This document shows, piece by piece, positions 1 to 13,270 of a stretch of 64,000 nucleotides of DNA (position 1 is its first letter; each line of letters begins with the position of its first letter). The notes beneath the pieces were generated by a model, which saw nothing but the letters and a program-made list of their open reading frames with translations, did no database searches and was not told where the DNA came from. The translations under genes were made by a program, and so were the position numbers. Source of the stretch: Glossina fuscipes (taxonomy: Eukaryota > Arthropoda > Insecta > Diptera > Glossinidae); the NCBI RefSeq assembly GCF_014805625.2, contig NW_023998556.1, forward strand, positions 1,263,757 through 1,327,756, read 5' to 3'.

Positions 1-490
1 AGAACGCGCACTTCGACTACGTAAAATGACAGTTGTTTAAGAATATCATTTTGACGATAGTGTTGCTTTACATGAATAGATGTAAATCGTCAATCGCTCT
101 CACTTAAGGGTAACGTTTCATATTAAAGAGCTTTTAATAAAATCAATTTTCTGTTGTCTAATTTGAATAATTTTATAAAAGATAAGAGAAGCACTGATAT
201 ACTTATTAATCAATACTCATTTAATGTTAATCAATGATCCATTAATATAAATCAATGTTTATATATTCGGCAGAATGCATTGCAAGAGTTTTTTTCTTTA
301 TTTGATATAATCGAATTGGGAAGTCGAAATTCATAAAACCGGATGCTTAAGAGAAAAAGGCACAAACATACGGGACAGCTTTAGTGTTCTTCAATTACCT
401 CAAAATGAGTAAGATTTTTTTTTTTCTCTATATTTTGAAATATAGTATACATATATATCTTCATATGTAAATTTTGACAAAACTTCTGTC
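1..490. other. AT-rich DNA, no gene seen
   Basis: No open frame, splice-bounded exon or recognised repeat was seen. There is a short poly-T run near 416-425. The downstream edge of the copia relic lies just to the right. Confidence 0.6.
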
Positions 491-501
491 AAAGCCGTCG
501 T

Positions 502-1271
502 TCATTTATATGTCACAACAACCAAAACATCGCTGATTCGTCTAGGGAATTCTATTGGAGGGGGAGCTCCTATTTCTTGACATCCATGACTTCTAAGAAT
601 TTTAAAAATATATTCAATAGTGGATTTCCGATTGTCCAAGTTAACTGCCCAAGTTGCGTCGAAGTAATCTTTCAGGCTTTCACGTAGACTGTTGCTAAAT
701 CGCAAGCTGAAGTGCCATGTGCCTTTAAGACGTAACACTATTCTCAACAGCTTCCCAGTGTGCTTTTTCAGAATTGCTGTCGTATTTTGATAAAACCCCT
801 ACAGCTTATAATATTTGAGCAACATATAAAATGCCACCCATTGATTCCTGATATGGTGCGTTTAGCTTGCTATTAGCCACAATTTTCGAAACTTTTGCTT
901 AGAGAGAGAACGTATAGCTCGCGATCCATACTTGTTGAGCGTAATCTTTTGCCACTAACTTGCCTTTGTCGCCTTCTATCTTAGCTTGAGCTTGCTTTCT
1001 TCTCTGGGGGCAAATCAACGATTTCCCAAGTACCATTATCATGCCGTGAACTTAGCTGTTCGTTTATAGTCTCTGCCAATTTTCCTTTTCCGGACTCTAA
1101 AGTTTTTCGACTCCTTTTACGTGTCGACCTTCTTAATTCGTCTGTAGGCTTCACTCTTTTTTCCGGTGGATTGTTGCGCACTCCTTCGCTTGAACTATTT
1201 TCGTAGTGTCTACTTGCTCCACCTCTACCCACATTGATTCGCGTTCTGAAGTTGTTTCGTAGACGTTTCAT
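502..1271 (-). pseudogene. Ty1/copia retrotransposon pol relic
   Basis: This is a decayed fragment of a Ty1/copia polyprotein, read on the minus strand. The first part (981-1271) ends in DNGTWEIVDLPPEKKA, which is the conserved entry to the copia reverse transcriptase (usually ...NKTWELVDLP.GKKAI). It is followed by KGKLVAKDYAQQ, like the usual KARLVAKG..Q. The central RT core is missing: the frame next resembles PYQESMGGILYVAQI and KYDSNSEKAHWEAV, which belong to the copia RT C-terminus. RNase H follows in 502-747, with WHFSLRFSN, DATWAVNLDNRKST and YIFK, and a shifted-frame SWMSR that matches the family's SWMSRKQ. Stops and frameshifts separate the blocks. No LTR, integrase or gag was seen. 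It is a dead, internally deleted copy with no coding capacity. Confidence 0.85.
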
Positions 1272-1296
1272 TCATTCTCCGTAAGTTAATATCAAA

Positions 1297-1488
1297 TCAC
1301 CCGCCTGCGTGCTCGAGTAGGCAAGACTTTCGACTAGCAACTCAATGGTCGTGGGTTCAAATCTCAATTGCGGTAGAGTTTTTAATAAAGCCGAAAGCCT
1401 TAGATGCTAGTGCTTTGAGACTTTAGTCTTAAAATTTATTCTCTGGCTAAATTTACAATAATAACAATAATAATAATAATAATATCAA
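1297..1488 (+). repeat. tRNA-derived SINE, full-length copy
   Basis: An A-box-like motif (TGCTCGAGTAGG, 1310-1321) and a B box (GGTTCAAATCT, 1354-1364) are spaced as in a tRNA, so this is an RNA polymerase III retroposon head. The body continues through AAGCCGAAAGCCTTAGATGC and TGCTAGTGCTTTGAGAC and ends in AATAATAACAATAATAAT. The 3' part (about 1388-1488) resembles the 3' UTR and (TAA)n tail of the I-clade LINE at 53087-53166. A second, 5'-truncated copy is at 18113-18233. It directly follows the copia relic. I do not recognise a published family name. Confidence 0.8.
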
Positions 1489-3600
1489 GTCAATCAATAT
1501 CCCTCTTCAAGGAATTTAACATCTCTATTGATAAACGATTTAATGGTTTAGTTCGCACAGTTGATACGACAGTAGGTTTTATATATAAGCAACGGACACA
1601 ATTTCTTTGATTTTGGATTCCATCTCTTTCTACTCTATTATGGTACGCAAGTTAACGGTTTGCAAGTCAACAATCTTAGGTGATTTAAATTTTGGTTTTT
1701 ACTACACCATAATCTATTAGCGTTATGATACTAATTAAAATTTATATGTATATGCACACATAATATGCTTTACATTAAATTTTTTGCACCAAAAGGTGGC
1801 CGTAAATGCATTGGTCCGGAAGTACTTCTCCATCGATGAAGATTTTCGGTGGTAAACGCTACACATGTCAATAGAAAACTATTTCGAAATCGCTCCATGC
1901 AATTCATGATTATTACAATTAATAACGGGTGGCCTTTCTATAAACCGTTCGCTCAATTACTCACCTCACTCGCAATCTTAAGTTTAATTTGTAGTCCATT
2001 TTAAGCAAAAATCTGAATCTATCTGTCGAAGTACCGTTACATACTTTAACTGCGAAGATAATGACTTTGACTAAACTTGAGTAGTGCAGTCAAACCAAAG
2101 TGCTGTTGTACCCAAACCTATTGGTAGCGCTGCTGGCTCTTCTGCCACCATTTATTACAACGTCAAATCTAACAGCCATATAGTAATTTTAATTTCCGTC
2201 GGAATCGCTGTTCGCTTGTCACACGTTTATTGTAAAGCACATTTAATGTACTCCTCTTCGATCACTGGCATATATAGTCAAGCAATATGATTACCTAAAG
2301 GAAATATAAAGCAACACTTCATCATTCAGTTACATTCAATTACGTAATCACATTCAGTTACTGAATTATCAAAAATAACTAAGACGGATAGTTGTCTTCT
2401 TAACTAAGCCTTCATTCATTTAACGGCATCTATAATTTACAATATGCTTATTAAACAATGGAAAAGCGGCTTTTAACTAATAATACTGATAAACTGTTGG
2501 CAGTTCTTGAGATAAGTGTGCAGAATTTTGGATAATCAATATTAATATCTACTCCTCGTCAGAACGAACACGTTATTAAATGAACATAGCGATGTAAATG
2601 TGCGAACACCGGCTTGGTTACGATTATCCCAAACTCATACTAAGAAGCCTATGGTTTCCTTAATAAAACGAGAGATAGTTCTGATGGAACTAAGACAGCA
2701 ATGTTATTGCAATGGGTAAGGGATATCGTTTGATAAAGTAGAATAAACGAACGTCAAAGCAGTTGCTATGACGAGATCTTACAAAGCTTGGATTCCAATA
2801 AAATAACAAAATTTGTACTACGTGACAGTAACACAATATCACACAAATGGCGTCCGTCGAACGTAGTAAGAGGTAGCATAGGATGTACCTCCCAGTTTTA
2901 TTTACTTTTATTATTCTTCGAACTTTCATCTGTTAAACAAGCGTTAGATTATTTGAAAAACGGGCAACCTAAATTGTTGTAGAGAGGGTGAGCTTATTTG
3001 CTTTGAAACGAAGCTGAACATTTCCATAACAAATTAGAGCATACAAATAATTAAGTTTTAGGATTTCTGTACATGGGAAAAAACTTTTACTTAAAAGTGT
3101 AGAAGAATTCCTTTCATTAATAAAATAAAATTTTCCACTACCAGATTTATATAAATGGAAATATATGCTGTTATGGACTTAATTAAAACGGGCAACTATT
3201 TGTTGATATTACAACTTATGAACCCATGAGAAATATTGTTTTGTTTACAATTTCTTTGTTTTCAGGTTTTCTCTATTAAATTCATGAAGACAAACATTTA
3301 CAGGGGGGAATCAACGAATTTGAGTATATTCTCTTTATACCATTAAGTAAGAAAAAGGTTATAATGAAAATTGGAAAATTTCGTATGTTGTAATCCCTAA
3401 TCCTAGCAAGGCACTTGTCGAAGTTGCTAGTAATAACCCACAAAGGAACAAGCTTGGTATTGGGCTAAGCTAAACTATTTTAAGAGCTATATCCATACCA
3501 ATATTTCGAACATTTGCAGAAATTTTATTTTTTCAACTTACGTGTTATTAAATTTCCATTGATGAGTTAGCTTACTTTAAAAGAAAATAAACCTAATTTA
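1489..3600. other. No gene seen; AT-rich
   Basis: There are short ORFs only (for example 2084-2290 plus and 2788-2982 plus), without recognisable domains or splice context. A stretch near 2790-2890 reads VLRDSNTISHKWRPSNVV, faintly like the C-terminal pol tail of BEL/Pao elements, but this is too weak to call. Confidence 0.5.
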
Positions 3601-3672
3601 GAAAAATGGACCGAAAGTCTTCGCTAGCTTCCATTAGAAAAATGGACCGAAAGTTTTCGCTAGCTTCCATTT
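3601..3672 (+). repeat. 36-bp direct tandem duplication
   Basis: Two copies of a 36-bp unit beginning GAAAAATGGACCGAAAGT lie head to tail (3601-3636 and 3637-3672) with two visible mismatches. No further copies flank it. This is a simple local duplication. Confidence 0.9.
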
Positions 3673-6600
3673 TTCTTCGTTCAATTGATAGGCGTTAAGA
3701 AAAGACGGCATTGCTTAAGAGTTCTTTTTGATTTATTATCCTGTCGAGATTTACAGTTGTGGCTTCTACACAGCGGGCACGATTAACATAAATTGAATTA
3801 TTCTGTAACATAATAAATATTTTTTAAGTACACTTTATGAAAGAAGAGTAAAATTTTTCAATTTTTAAAGAAACAATACAAAAAACAACATAAATATTAT
3901 CAGCAATTACAACTAAAAATGAAGCACATACTTGTAACAAATCGTTGTGTTCGTAAGCGGAAGAATAACAGCTTAACCATTAAGAACGCGTAAGAAGCGG
4001 AGTGGGAAAGAAAAAATATGAAGAAAATTTATAATATTCAATTTATATGCATTCTAAACTGTCAGTTTTCATACTCCTTCATTAAATGCAGCTTACTTTG
4101 CAACTCTAGTTAGCGCGAGCGCCTTTGCTTACACCTCCAAGCGCACACATGTACACATTGTAACAAATGCTTTAGTAGATAGTAAACAGGAAATATAAAG
4201 AAAAAGGGAAAGAAAAATAAGTGAAATATATTAAAAAGCCCCAGTACGAAAATAACAACAAACAAGTAGCGAGCTTTTGCCTGACTAACTTATGGCAGTG
4301 TCATACGTACATTCTTAAGTGTCCCATAGTTCTTTAATCTATATTGCGCTCGTCAATTAACGGCAGTGGAGTTTTGGCTTACTATACAGCACTGCATCGA
4401 GGTCCTTACTAACGTATTATTATTATTAATTAACATTAATAATAAAATAAATTATAAATGAAATCTTTACAATCTGCATTACCAACATAGTAATTTTGCT
4501 TACGCTCTCAAAGTCAGTATTATATTTTGACACTATGTTGGACCTGCTTCGACGAGAGCTAAGGGAAAATGAAAATCTTGAACTTGGCTTCCAAATTCAA
4601 TTTCGTAGATAAACCTCAAAAGTGGGCGCTGATTTATTCGTCAATTTACTCACGATGTCAAAAAAGGAGTTTCCCTCTCCGAAATTCGTTTGCGTTAACA
4701 TGTTCTTTTCTTTTGGCCGAGATGACAAGTGAAGAAATGTAGCGCAATCGTTGATCGACGCTATGGTTTGGCGTCCTCCACTGATAACAAATATAAATTG
4801 ACTGCTTCTATAAAAATCTCGCCAAATAGTGAACTGGTTTGGGTATATTAGCGCTTAATGCAAGGCTCCGAGTAGAAGCTTCATCGAACATTTTTTTTGG
4901 TTGCACGATCAAAATTATTATCTTCTTCGACCTATCACTAAAGCCAGTTTTCTTACTGGAAGTCTCAGTGTCTCTTCACTTTCTCTTGCTTTGCTTAACG
5001 CGACAACAACAAGTAATATATATTTGTTAACGAAAGTGAGGCATATGACACGACTGGAAACACCGAAATGACCAACACTTTTGTGATAATACTTCGTATA
5101 TATGAAACTTTTTAAATGGAAGAATAGGTAATTGAACAATAACATTTAAAAAGTTATTAAGCATGCATTTAAGCGGAGAAGCCATTGCAAATTCATTACA
5201 AAAAATTATTTTTTTATAGGTCTGATAGACGCTTTAAACGTTCTAGAGTATGTGGGAAAAAGTTCATTGCGTGAGAGAAATTATTTCGTGACACCTCAGT
5301 CTATTCCTTTGGCACTTAGAAAGCACTTTGTGTGGCAAGTGAATTCCTATTGGTAACTTACCTTATCGGTTGATTTCTAATTTTTCGAATACGCTAACAG
5401 ATGCCTTGGGAAAGTGTTTATGTTCATTTAAAAGTGTTTGTAAGCAAAAGTGTACTAGTGTAGCCGCATACATACGACGTTGAACGGAAGCTGGAGCTGA
5501 CTTCAAAGGTTTCAACGCGTGTATCAAGAAATTAAAACGTTCGAATGAAGTTTTTGACTTTTATTATGAATTGTATTATTCATGTATATATTCTTGCCGT
5601 TTTCTCACTCCTTTAACCTCGAGAATGAGCGCAAATATGTGAAGAAGCAGGGGTAGTTTTATGGTCTTGGAATAGCAAATTAATGCAAAAATTAATAAGA
5701 TATTTGATTATTTAAGAAAAAGACAACACATTCCCCTAAAACAACTCCAACAATTTTCATACCCTTCTGCGAATTTATTTAAGACGCTTAAACATGTCCA
5801 AAAAGAAAATTTTTGAAATTTTTATTCAATCTTATTAAATAAAATGATATTATTCAAATGATTAATATATTAGAAAAGTGGGAAGAGAGAAGAGGTTATC
5901 TATCAAAGCCTAACGCAAAATTCAGTGGATTTTCAGTTTTTTTAGTGTGATATTGAACGACATCGTTGCAAAATGGGCTGCGTTACATTATGAACACTAT
6001 AGGTTGGCAAAATCAGTTCGAATATTAAGACTTGTTACGATCACTTAATGATTGGTTTCGTTTAATAAAACCATGCAAAAACGTTACCCCATTACTCATT
6101 TTCTTAACAATATCAATAATATTTAATACTCGCGTGCCGCGTTTAATTTTTGAATCAAACATAATTTCTAAATATTTGACTGTAGGAAAACGTTTTTGCA
6201 ATGCTTATAGCTAGAGATACTTCTAAAGGAAAAAGGTACGAACTCTTTCCTTGATTTATTGAAAATAAGGAGAACTATGGTTTCAGAGAGTTATAACTGA
6301 TTAAAGCTGCACGGAAAGTGTGCTTGAAATAAATGATTTTTTAGGTTACTTTTACAGCGCCTTGGTCGAACGATCAAAACGATCCGATTTAATAATGCCA
6401 TTCTTTTTGTCTATGCTTATAGGGTGAAACTAAATATCTTCAAATAACAAATTTGTATATCATGAATTTGCCGTTTTTGGGCTTGCTAAGCAAAATTTCA
6501 AAATTTTGAAGCTTTCAGGCTTACTATATCATTGGCCTACAAACATCTTAAATAAATTTGCCAATTGGTCAATTAAGAAAATAACAGTGTGAGTGCATTA

Positions 6601-8946
6601 TTCATCAAATAGTTACCAACGATCTTTTAATTCGCTTTATTTTTCTCATAGAGATCGGCATAAACTATCTAGCTAAACAGATCTGACGTATTATCTTGTA
6701 CACTCCCTTGCGAACATGCTTCGATTAAAGAACGTTTTGTTTAATATTCCCGAGATGTAAAGAGAATATCAAACTCCAAAGCCAAGAAAATTGACGGGCA
6801 CCAAATGCTTCGGTCTGAGCCGAAGATAATAGCTTTCTTGTTTTTCTTTTCCTTGCACTAACTCGTTGCTCAGTTATGCCGTGTAATCCTATTTGCAGTG
6901 CAACTTATTGCCGCTTTTGTTGTTCTGGTTATTAGTGCGTATTATGTGTATATTGTGTTTATCATAAATGAAAACCTAATACAAGAAAAAGCAGAAATAT
7001 ATTAAAAACAAAAACACAAGTTTTGAAGGCATCTCTGTTTAGCTTGATTAATGAGATTTGTCATTCTTTGCCACTTCATTGAGATTTATAAGTAAAAAAC
7101 TAAAACAGCAATAAGAGAACAGCAACAAGAGAAGGCAAGAACAAACTAATGAAAGAAACAATATAAGCAAGCGATACAAAATAGAAATCCTTTGGATAAA
7201 CAAGACAAGAGAATTATTTCAATTTAAATGAAAAATAATAACAAACAAGAGAAAAGAAAGGATTATTCCTCTCATTTTTCGTTATTGACTGTTGTCATAA
7301 ATATTATGCATTGTTTTCGTGAAATAATCAGCCGTGTTGTTTTTTTTTTTTAGAAAATTGTTTTGTAGGCTGAACCAATCGCACAATAGTGTTAGCTTGC
7401 GGTGCCCTTAACTTTATTGGTATGTTAATACTTGTTATACTTGCGATATTTTGGAAAGGCCGTCGTCAAATGGTTACGTCACATTAATTTTTGTAAATTC
7501 TAAAAAATATTTTGTTTTGTAAAGCACATTCAATGTGATATTTCTTAGATACTTAAGTTTTACTAATTTCCGTAATAGGAATAAATCCTAACATGCATGA
7601 AGTAAGGGGAAAGGTGAGACATAACGACAGGAAATAAGCGGTATGTGGGCGTTGAATAATCAGTAATAAAAAATTTCGTTAGCACAAGATAGTCGGACGT
7701 GTTTTTCAGTTATTTGGGCGGTGCCAAAGTGAATATAATAGTAGAAGTAAATGCATACATATGCAGTCATGTTCGTCCGTGTAAGAGTTCTCCGGACGGC
7801 AATGCCGATGAGTAAAGTTAAAATTAGACCTTCATTTGAAGGTGAAAAATTAAGCTTCAAAATGACTATAATTCGTACCTTGACAGATTCTTTGATAGAT
7901 TTCGATGTGAATTTCCGTAGAGTATCTGTCGGAACACCGTAAACGAACAACTAATAATCATCGTAATCATCGTTCTGTACTCTTAAAAACTTTTATATTA
8001 AAATATTCACGGTTAACTCCACTTACCCTGTTCTATGTTTTAATTCTTATTTTTTATTTGCTTATTAGACATACTTGCGCGACACCCTGTAATTTTGATA
8101 TAGAAGTAACAGTAGGAACAAAGTGAGCTACATAATTACAAGCTGAAAAAAACACATGTGTTTTTACTTCGTGGTACAAATTTAGCGCTATTAGCGACGA
8201 CTGCAAATTGGTAAAAGTCAATAAATTAAAAATTAATTCTCTTCCATTCTATTCGTGCACTCGAGTAAATTGGAATTCCGAAATGAAATTTTACTTTCTC
8301 ATGTGACCCATTTTATTGGATTTGTTATAAATTGTGCGGAATAGCAGAAATCATTTTTCCCATTTTAGATAGACGCAAAGCTATTTGAATACTTGAAAAA
8401 TTGAACAGAAATTAAACCTAACCAGCGATATAAAGATTGTGGCGCAGATCCTTGCGGAAAAGTAATCTGCATTGGCTTGGATAAAATGCTCCGCTGAACA
8501 ATGTTGTAAAAACTTTTCTGATGAAATGATTTGCATCATTCAAATAAACGGCATTGAAAGCCAAATTAAAATAGTGCGACATCAAATGAATGCTATACAT
8601 AAATTAGTTCTTAAATTATGTTTTGCGTCTGAATTGAAATCACCTGTTGGCTTGAAATTGGAAGATTTTAAACAAAATTACTAAATTTCAAATGCACTTC
8701 GTGGCTTCCATGTCAAGCAAGTTATTTCAGTAGTTGCTCATAATAATAATCTTTTCAAGGCATTTGGTTTTGACATGCAATAAAAACAAATGATTGAGAA
8801 ATGTATTGACATAACAAATTTTACAGAAGAAAATTTGGAGAAATACCAAATTTTAAGGTACACGTTCAATTAAAGCTGAGAGTACACTTTTTAGAGCAAG
8901 GCCTACATCATTTGCGCATTTGCGGCGATATAAAGAAAAAATCGAA
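3673..8946. other. No gene seen; AT-rich with short simple repeats
   Basis: Over 5 kb there is no ORF above about 96 codons, and none has domain-like composition. Trinucleotide AT runs lie near 4418-4450 and there are A-rich tracts at 7080-7260. A phrase at about 6460-6485 (TTTTTGGGCTTGCTAAG) resembles the inner motif of dispersed repeat family A (see 19022-19610), possibly an old fragment. This could be intron or intergenic DNA. Confidence 0.45.
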
Positions 8947-9243
8947 CTACGAAGTAAAGACAGTGAAACAAGAACGGTTAGTTGTAGAGCACATGTCTAT
9001 TGAGGAAACTTTTATCAACCTCAACCCGTTTAATGTCAACTTCAATGTCTCGATAAACTGATTTTCCAGCTCCTCTTTTCCGAAAACATGGTAGTAACGT
9101 AAGAAGGTGTCTGCATTCGTTTGAGTTTCTTTGAATTTTAGCTTCCAGGTCACTAGGGCATCTTGTTGCAAGAATTCAGTGCGATTCGTATGTATCGGCA
9201 AAAAAATTGCCTGCATCTGAGAATAAGCGTTTCTTATTCCCAA
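8947..9243 (-). pseudogene. TRM9/ALKBH8-type tRNA methyltransferase C-terminal fragment
   Basis: The minus-strand reading contains LPIHTNRTEFLQQDALV, then TWKLKF, then TFLRYYHVFGKEELE. Members of the TRM9/ALKBH8/TRMT9B family, which methylate the wobble carboxymethyl-uridine of tRNA, carry near their C-terminus LPVHTNRT.F..QDLLVPWKLK and then FLRYYHVF...ELE. The order, spacing and residues match. The usual closing YDQGNWCV segment is absent: after ELENQFIETL the frame loses similarity and stops at 8947. The N-terminal SAM-binding domain is absent from the neighbourhood. There is a possible donor at about 9298-9303 (minus GTAAGT), but no matching acceptor. It is best read as a broken, partial gene copy. 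The match is from memory of the family and cannot be scored here. Confidence 0.6.
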
Positions 9244-9303
9244 TAATTTGTATAAAAATTACGCACAAGATTTTCCCTGCTCTATTACGATTCAACGCTT
9301 ACT

Positions 9304-12300
9304 TACCTTATAGCTGCGACGTTTGATCTCTTTGTCATGAGTGAAAGGGTTCATAGCCGAACACGTGGACGATACCAATCATTATATAACCGTATATAAT
9401 ATTTAGCGGAAAAATAGCTCGAAATAAGATATCACAAGAATTGGAAACCGTTCATTTTCATTAAGGAGATTAGCAGCTTTTTTACATGAAAAAATTGATG
9501 GAATACACGAAAAATGCAAAACAGTCAACGAACGGAAATATACATGAAGGTATTGAATTAATTAAATGTTAGATGGTACGAAAAAACTATTTTCGTTTAA
9601 TTCCAAAATATTTAGTGCCTCTTCTACGCTTCTATTGATTCTAATTTGTCGTAGTTTCCAAGCCTTCCCCAGAGCACTATTAATGTTAAAAAGAAACTTT
9701 TCAGGCCATTTGAAGTAAAAGGCATGGAAATGTGTTTCATTGATTGTCGTTTGTAAGCGACTTTCTACAAAACGTTGAGATACTCAAATAGTTGAACTTT
9801 AATATTTATAATATTTAATATTTTTCTTATTTAACTATGATTGCTGTTCAACGGTCTACCCTGTGAATCACATCAATCAAGTTTAATTTTAATTCTTTTT
9901 TTGGAATGGCGGCTTGCGTACAGAAGTTGGTCAAGAAAATGTGAAAAATGCGACACCAAATTTATAGACATCAGGTTAATATATTTTCCCAAATAGTTCA
10001 TATTAAAAGTTTTAGTAAATTTTTGATACGAAATAATTTATATGATTGGTTTCCTAAGTCCTTCATCCATTACAGAAAATTATTTCAACGTTCTTTTTAT
10101 TGAAAATTCAATAATATGTGAAAAACTTGATATACCAAATCAATAGCTGCCAGGCCAATACAAAAACTCCAGGTGCACGCAACAAAAATTGTACTGAGGA
10201 AGATAAATGCTTACAAAACATATCCAGCAACGTGTGGCAGGAGTCCTAAAACATGTGTCCTGAAACATGTTTAGTCTCCAATTCTGGTAAAATCACTCAA
10301 TACATGTCAGAACTTAAATTAGGCCTAAGCTCTTATTAGACACTCTGGCAATGTATCCTCTCATATTTTTCTTCTCCAAATAAAATCTACGACTTAGCGC
10401 ATGCTTCATTTGCTGAATTTGACTTAAACAGATGCAATTTTGTGTATTGTTGTTCTCTTGATAATTAACAAAATGTTTCATTTTCACAATCTTTCTCTCT
10501 CATCCCTTACACATCTGTTTCTCTATTTTGAACTAAATATACTGTTTTAAACCTACCTCAACATTTTTCACATACTGTTGCTTGCCTAATTCTCTTCTTA
10601 TGTATCACTCTCTCTCGCTGCCCAAGTATACTAACAAGTACACTAAAGTTGAATATTATTCCATATGCTTAAAAAAACTTTCGTACCTTTTATTATAAAT
10701 GAATTCGTTTCATGTGCGAGCATAAAATAAAATATTTCAGTCTCTTCACATAATAATAATAAAACTGGGTCAGTGGTACAAGTTCAGTTCAGTATTTTTG
10801 TTTGATTACAACTTCTCCGTGTGTGAGTGAGTGAATATGTTGAGAGTTTATCAATTTCTATTGCAATGAAACGAAACGAACGAAATCGCTATGTGCTAGT
10901 ATGTTCTATTAAAAGAGCAACAGAAAGTTATGGAATACATAAACGTCCTGTTGTAAAACTCCATATGTAAGTAAGTATATTTGTTTTGCTTCTCCATTAT
11001 GAAGTGAATATTAAAAATGCGTGCTTTTAAGCTTAACCTAAGCTTTATCTGGCAGTGGTTTACTCAAATTCTGCTGAGCGGCAGCGTTCTTCATTCAGGT
11101 TGAAATTTACAGCTTAGCATAATCACATTCGATATTTTCGACGGTTTAATCTCTACACATGTGAACGTCCTTTATATGGAATTTGCTGAGACGAAAGGTG
11201 GGCTAAAAAGCAAACTTTTCTGTATTGCCTAAATCCTTGAAACCTTCGTTCAAAACTTATGAAAAATCCATTTTGCTAATTGCTAATGAACAATGGCAAT
11301 CGGTCAAGTGACATGTAGTTATCGTTTCTAAGAAAAAAACCATGTTGATTTTACAAATTTATGTTATTTCCATCATTTCTTGCAAGGTTATATTCAAAAC
11401 AACGTAAAACTCTCAATTTCGGCCGTTAAATAAATACAACAGGAATATATATCATTTATACTGAGCGCTAGAATGGAATTTGGTATAGCAACTTTTGTCT
11501 GTTCAAAATAACCATTTGCCGGTCACCTACCAAATATAAACATGGTCCTACAAACCATACATACTTGCATACATGAAAAGTTTCGACATATTGTTGTATA
11601 AAGAAGATATCGGAATTTCAGAAGAACGTTGGGCTAATTGTATCACTTCTGAATGATACTGTGTTAATGGATAAAAATTGTGATGACTAATAATTAGTTA
11701 CATTGATTGCTTGCCTCCGTAGATCATCAATATAACTAGTTTATGGCGGATTTAATTCATGAATGAATATGCATATAAACATATGTGAACATTTGAAGTC
11801 AAATCGAGAGCGGTGATGTACAGTATGGCTTCAGAGTCCATATCTTAAGCTATATAAAGAAGAATTTAGTCGCAAAACCATTCAGATGGATTTTTCTTTA
11901 CAATGGCTTCGATCGCTGCTGACGATGAGCTTTTTAGAACTGCATTGCACATCATCACCGTTCTGTTCTAAAGTGACAAAGCCACATGGCACAAAACCTA
12001 GGGAAGTATGAATTTATTAAAAAAGAAGTTCAGTGAGCTGCAGGCCTAAGCGTAATTTTTTGTTTAAGTGTGAGAATTGGCGTAACATTTGGACTGAACA
12101 TGACGGCTACAATTTTCTGGGTGCTGAAGGCAAAGATGCTGTCGGGAAAAAATAAGAAAGCACACGTATTTAACGGAAAGACCGTTTTTGCTATACCGCA
12201 CAATAAGCAATGAATTGACAAAATTAGTTCATCTACCATCGCAGTGCTACAACGATACGTTCCTACGTTAACTAGCATGGTCGTGCGAGTATGTCTAGAG

Positions 12301-13183
12301 AACTAGAAGAGTAACAGACGTCTTAAAGCAAAAAATCCCTGCTTTCGGCGCAAGCTTCAATTTGGAAGGCCTTCATACGTTCACACTGTTAGAAGTCTTT
12401 CTATTTGCGTGTCATGCGCTCTATTTTATGTTCGTATATTTCGTTCGTTCGTTTCGGCAATTTCGTTTGGAAAACTTGCTGGCATTTAGCTAATTCTTCA
12501 ATTTGACAACAGATTCTTTTACGGAAAAGTTCTAAACCACAGTTAAAACTCTAAAATAGAAAGTTTACAACTTTGGGTTCGTAGTTTTAAAAAAAATCGA
12601 TTTTTTTTTAACCATATTGCTGTCTAAGTAAAGTTTCGAGGTTCTAGCTTTAGCTTCAAACCAGTTTGAATAAATCTTTTTTGGTATGCGGGCTGACCCA
12701 GGAAAGGTTTTGCTTCCTTACTGATATCAAATCCGTCCGCACAAATGTCTGCCCTTAGACCCCAAAAGCAACCGATCCAGTTTGTCCCTCCACACTAAAG
12801 AATAAATGTCCCTTACATATCTCCTTCCTCTATGCTATCATAAGATCATCCTTCTTCTGCACAAACATACGGCAATCTAGGTTCATATATATACAAAAAA
12901 AGGGAATATAAAGAAAAAAAGCAAAAAAAAAATAGAAAGAGCAAATATATATAGAAAAAAAGGAAACGCTCTTAGCATATTTTGTACGTACATTTCGCTT
13001 ATCATTTCCTAAGTCTCGAAATCGCATGTATATAATCACCCACTTATGTTTACATACAAATAACCCTAGGAACAACATGTCTGTAAGAAATATACATTTA
13101 AGCACAACTAGACTTTATCTTGTCTGGGGAAACATGTATAAATGCTCAATGAACAAATCCGTTGAGCAACATGCCTATAAACC
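9304..13183. other. No gene seen; AT-rich
   Basis: Only short random ORFs are present (the longest is about 91 codons, low-complexity, near 12830-13105). Phrases such as GTCCGCAC...GTCTGCCC near 12735-12755 recall dispersed TE fragments but are too short to assign. Confidence 0.45.
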
Positions 13184-13264
13184 TAAATGAGCGAACTTCG
13201 AATTTGGGCAAAAAAAGGAGAAGTAAATGAGCGAACTTCGAATTTGGTCAATTTAGAGGAGAAG
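13184..13264 (+). repeat. 40-bp tandem duplication (array 1)
   Basis: Two 40-bp units each begin TAAATGAGCGAACTTCGAAT (starts at 13184 and 13224) and end in GGAGAAG. The copies differ by a few bases. This is the first of three adjoining arrays upstream of the NS1 pseudogene. Confidence 0.9.
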
Positions 13265-13270
13265 TAAAGA

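Noticed and set aside
1310..1364. Functional tRNA gene
   Set aside because: A and B boxes are present, but the acceptor stem does not close and the unit continues into a SINE body and TAA tail.
2690..2982. Possible BEL/Pao pol tail
   Set aside because: Only a handful of residues fit (VLRDSNT...KWRPSNVV); no further pol motif follows.
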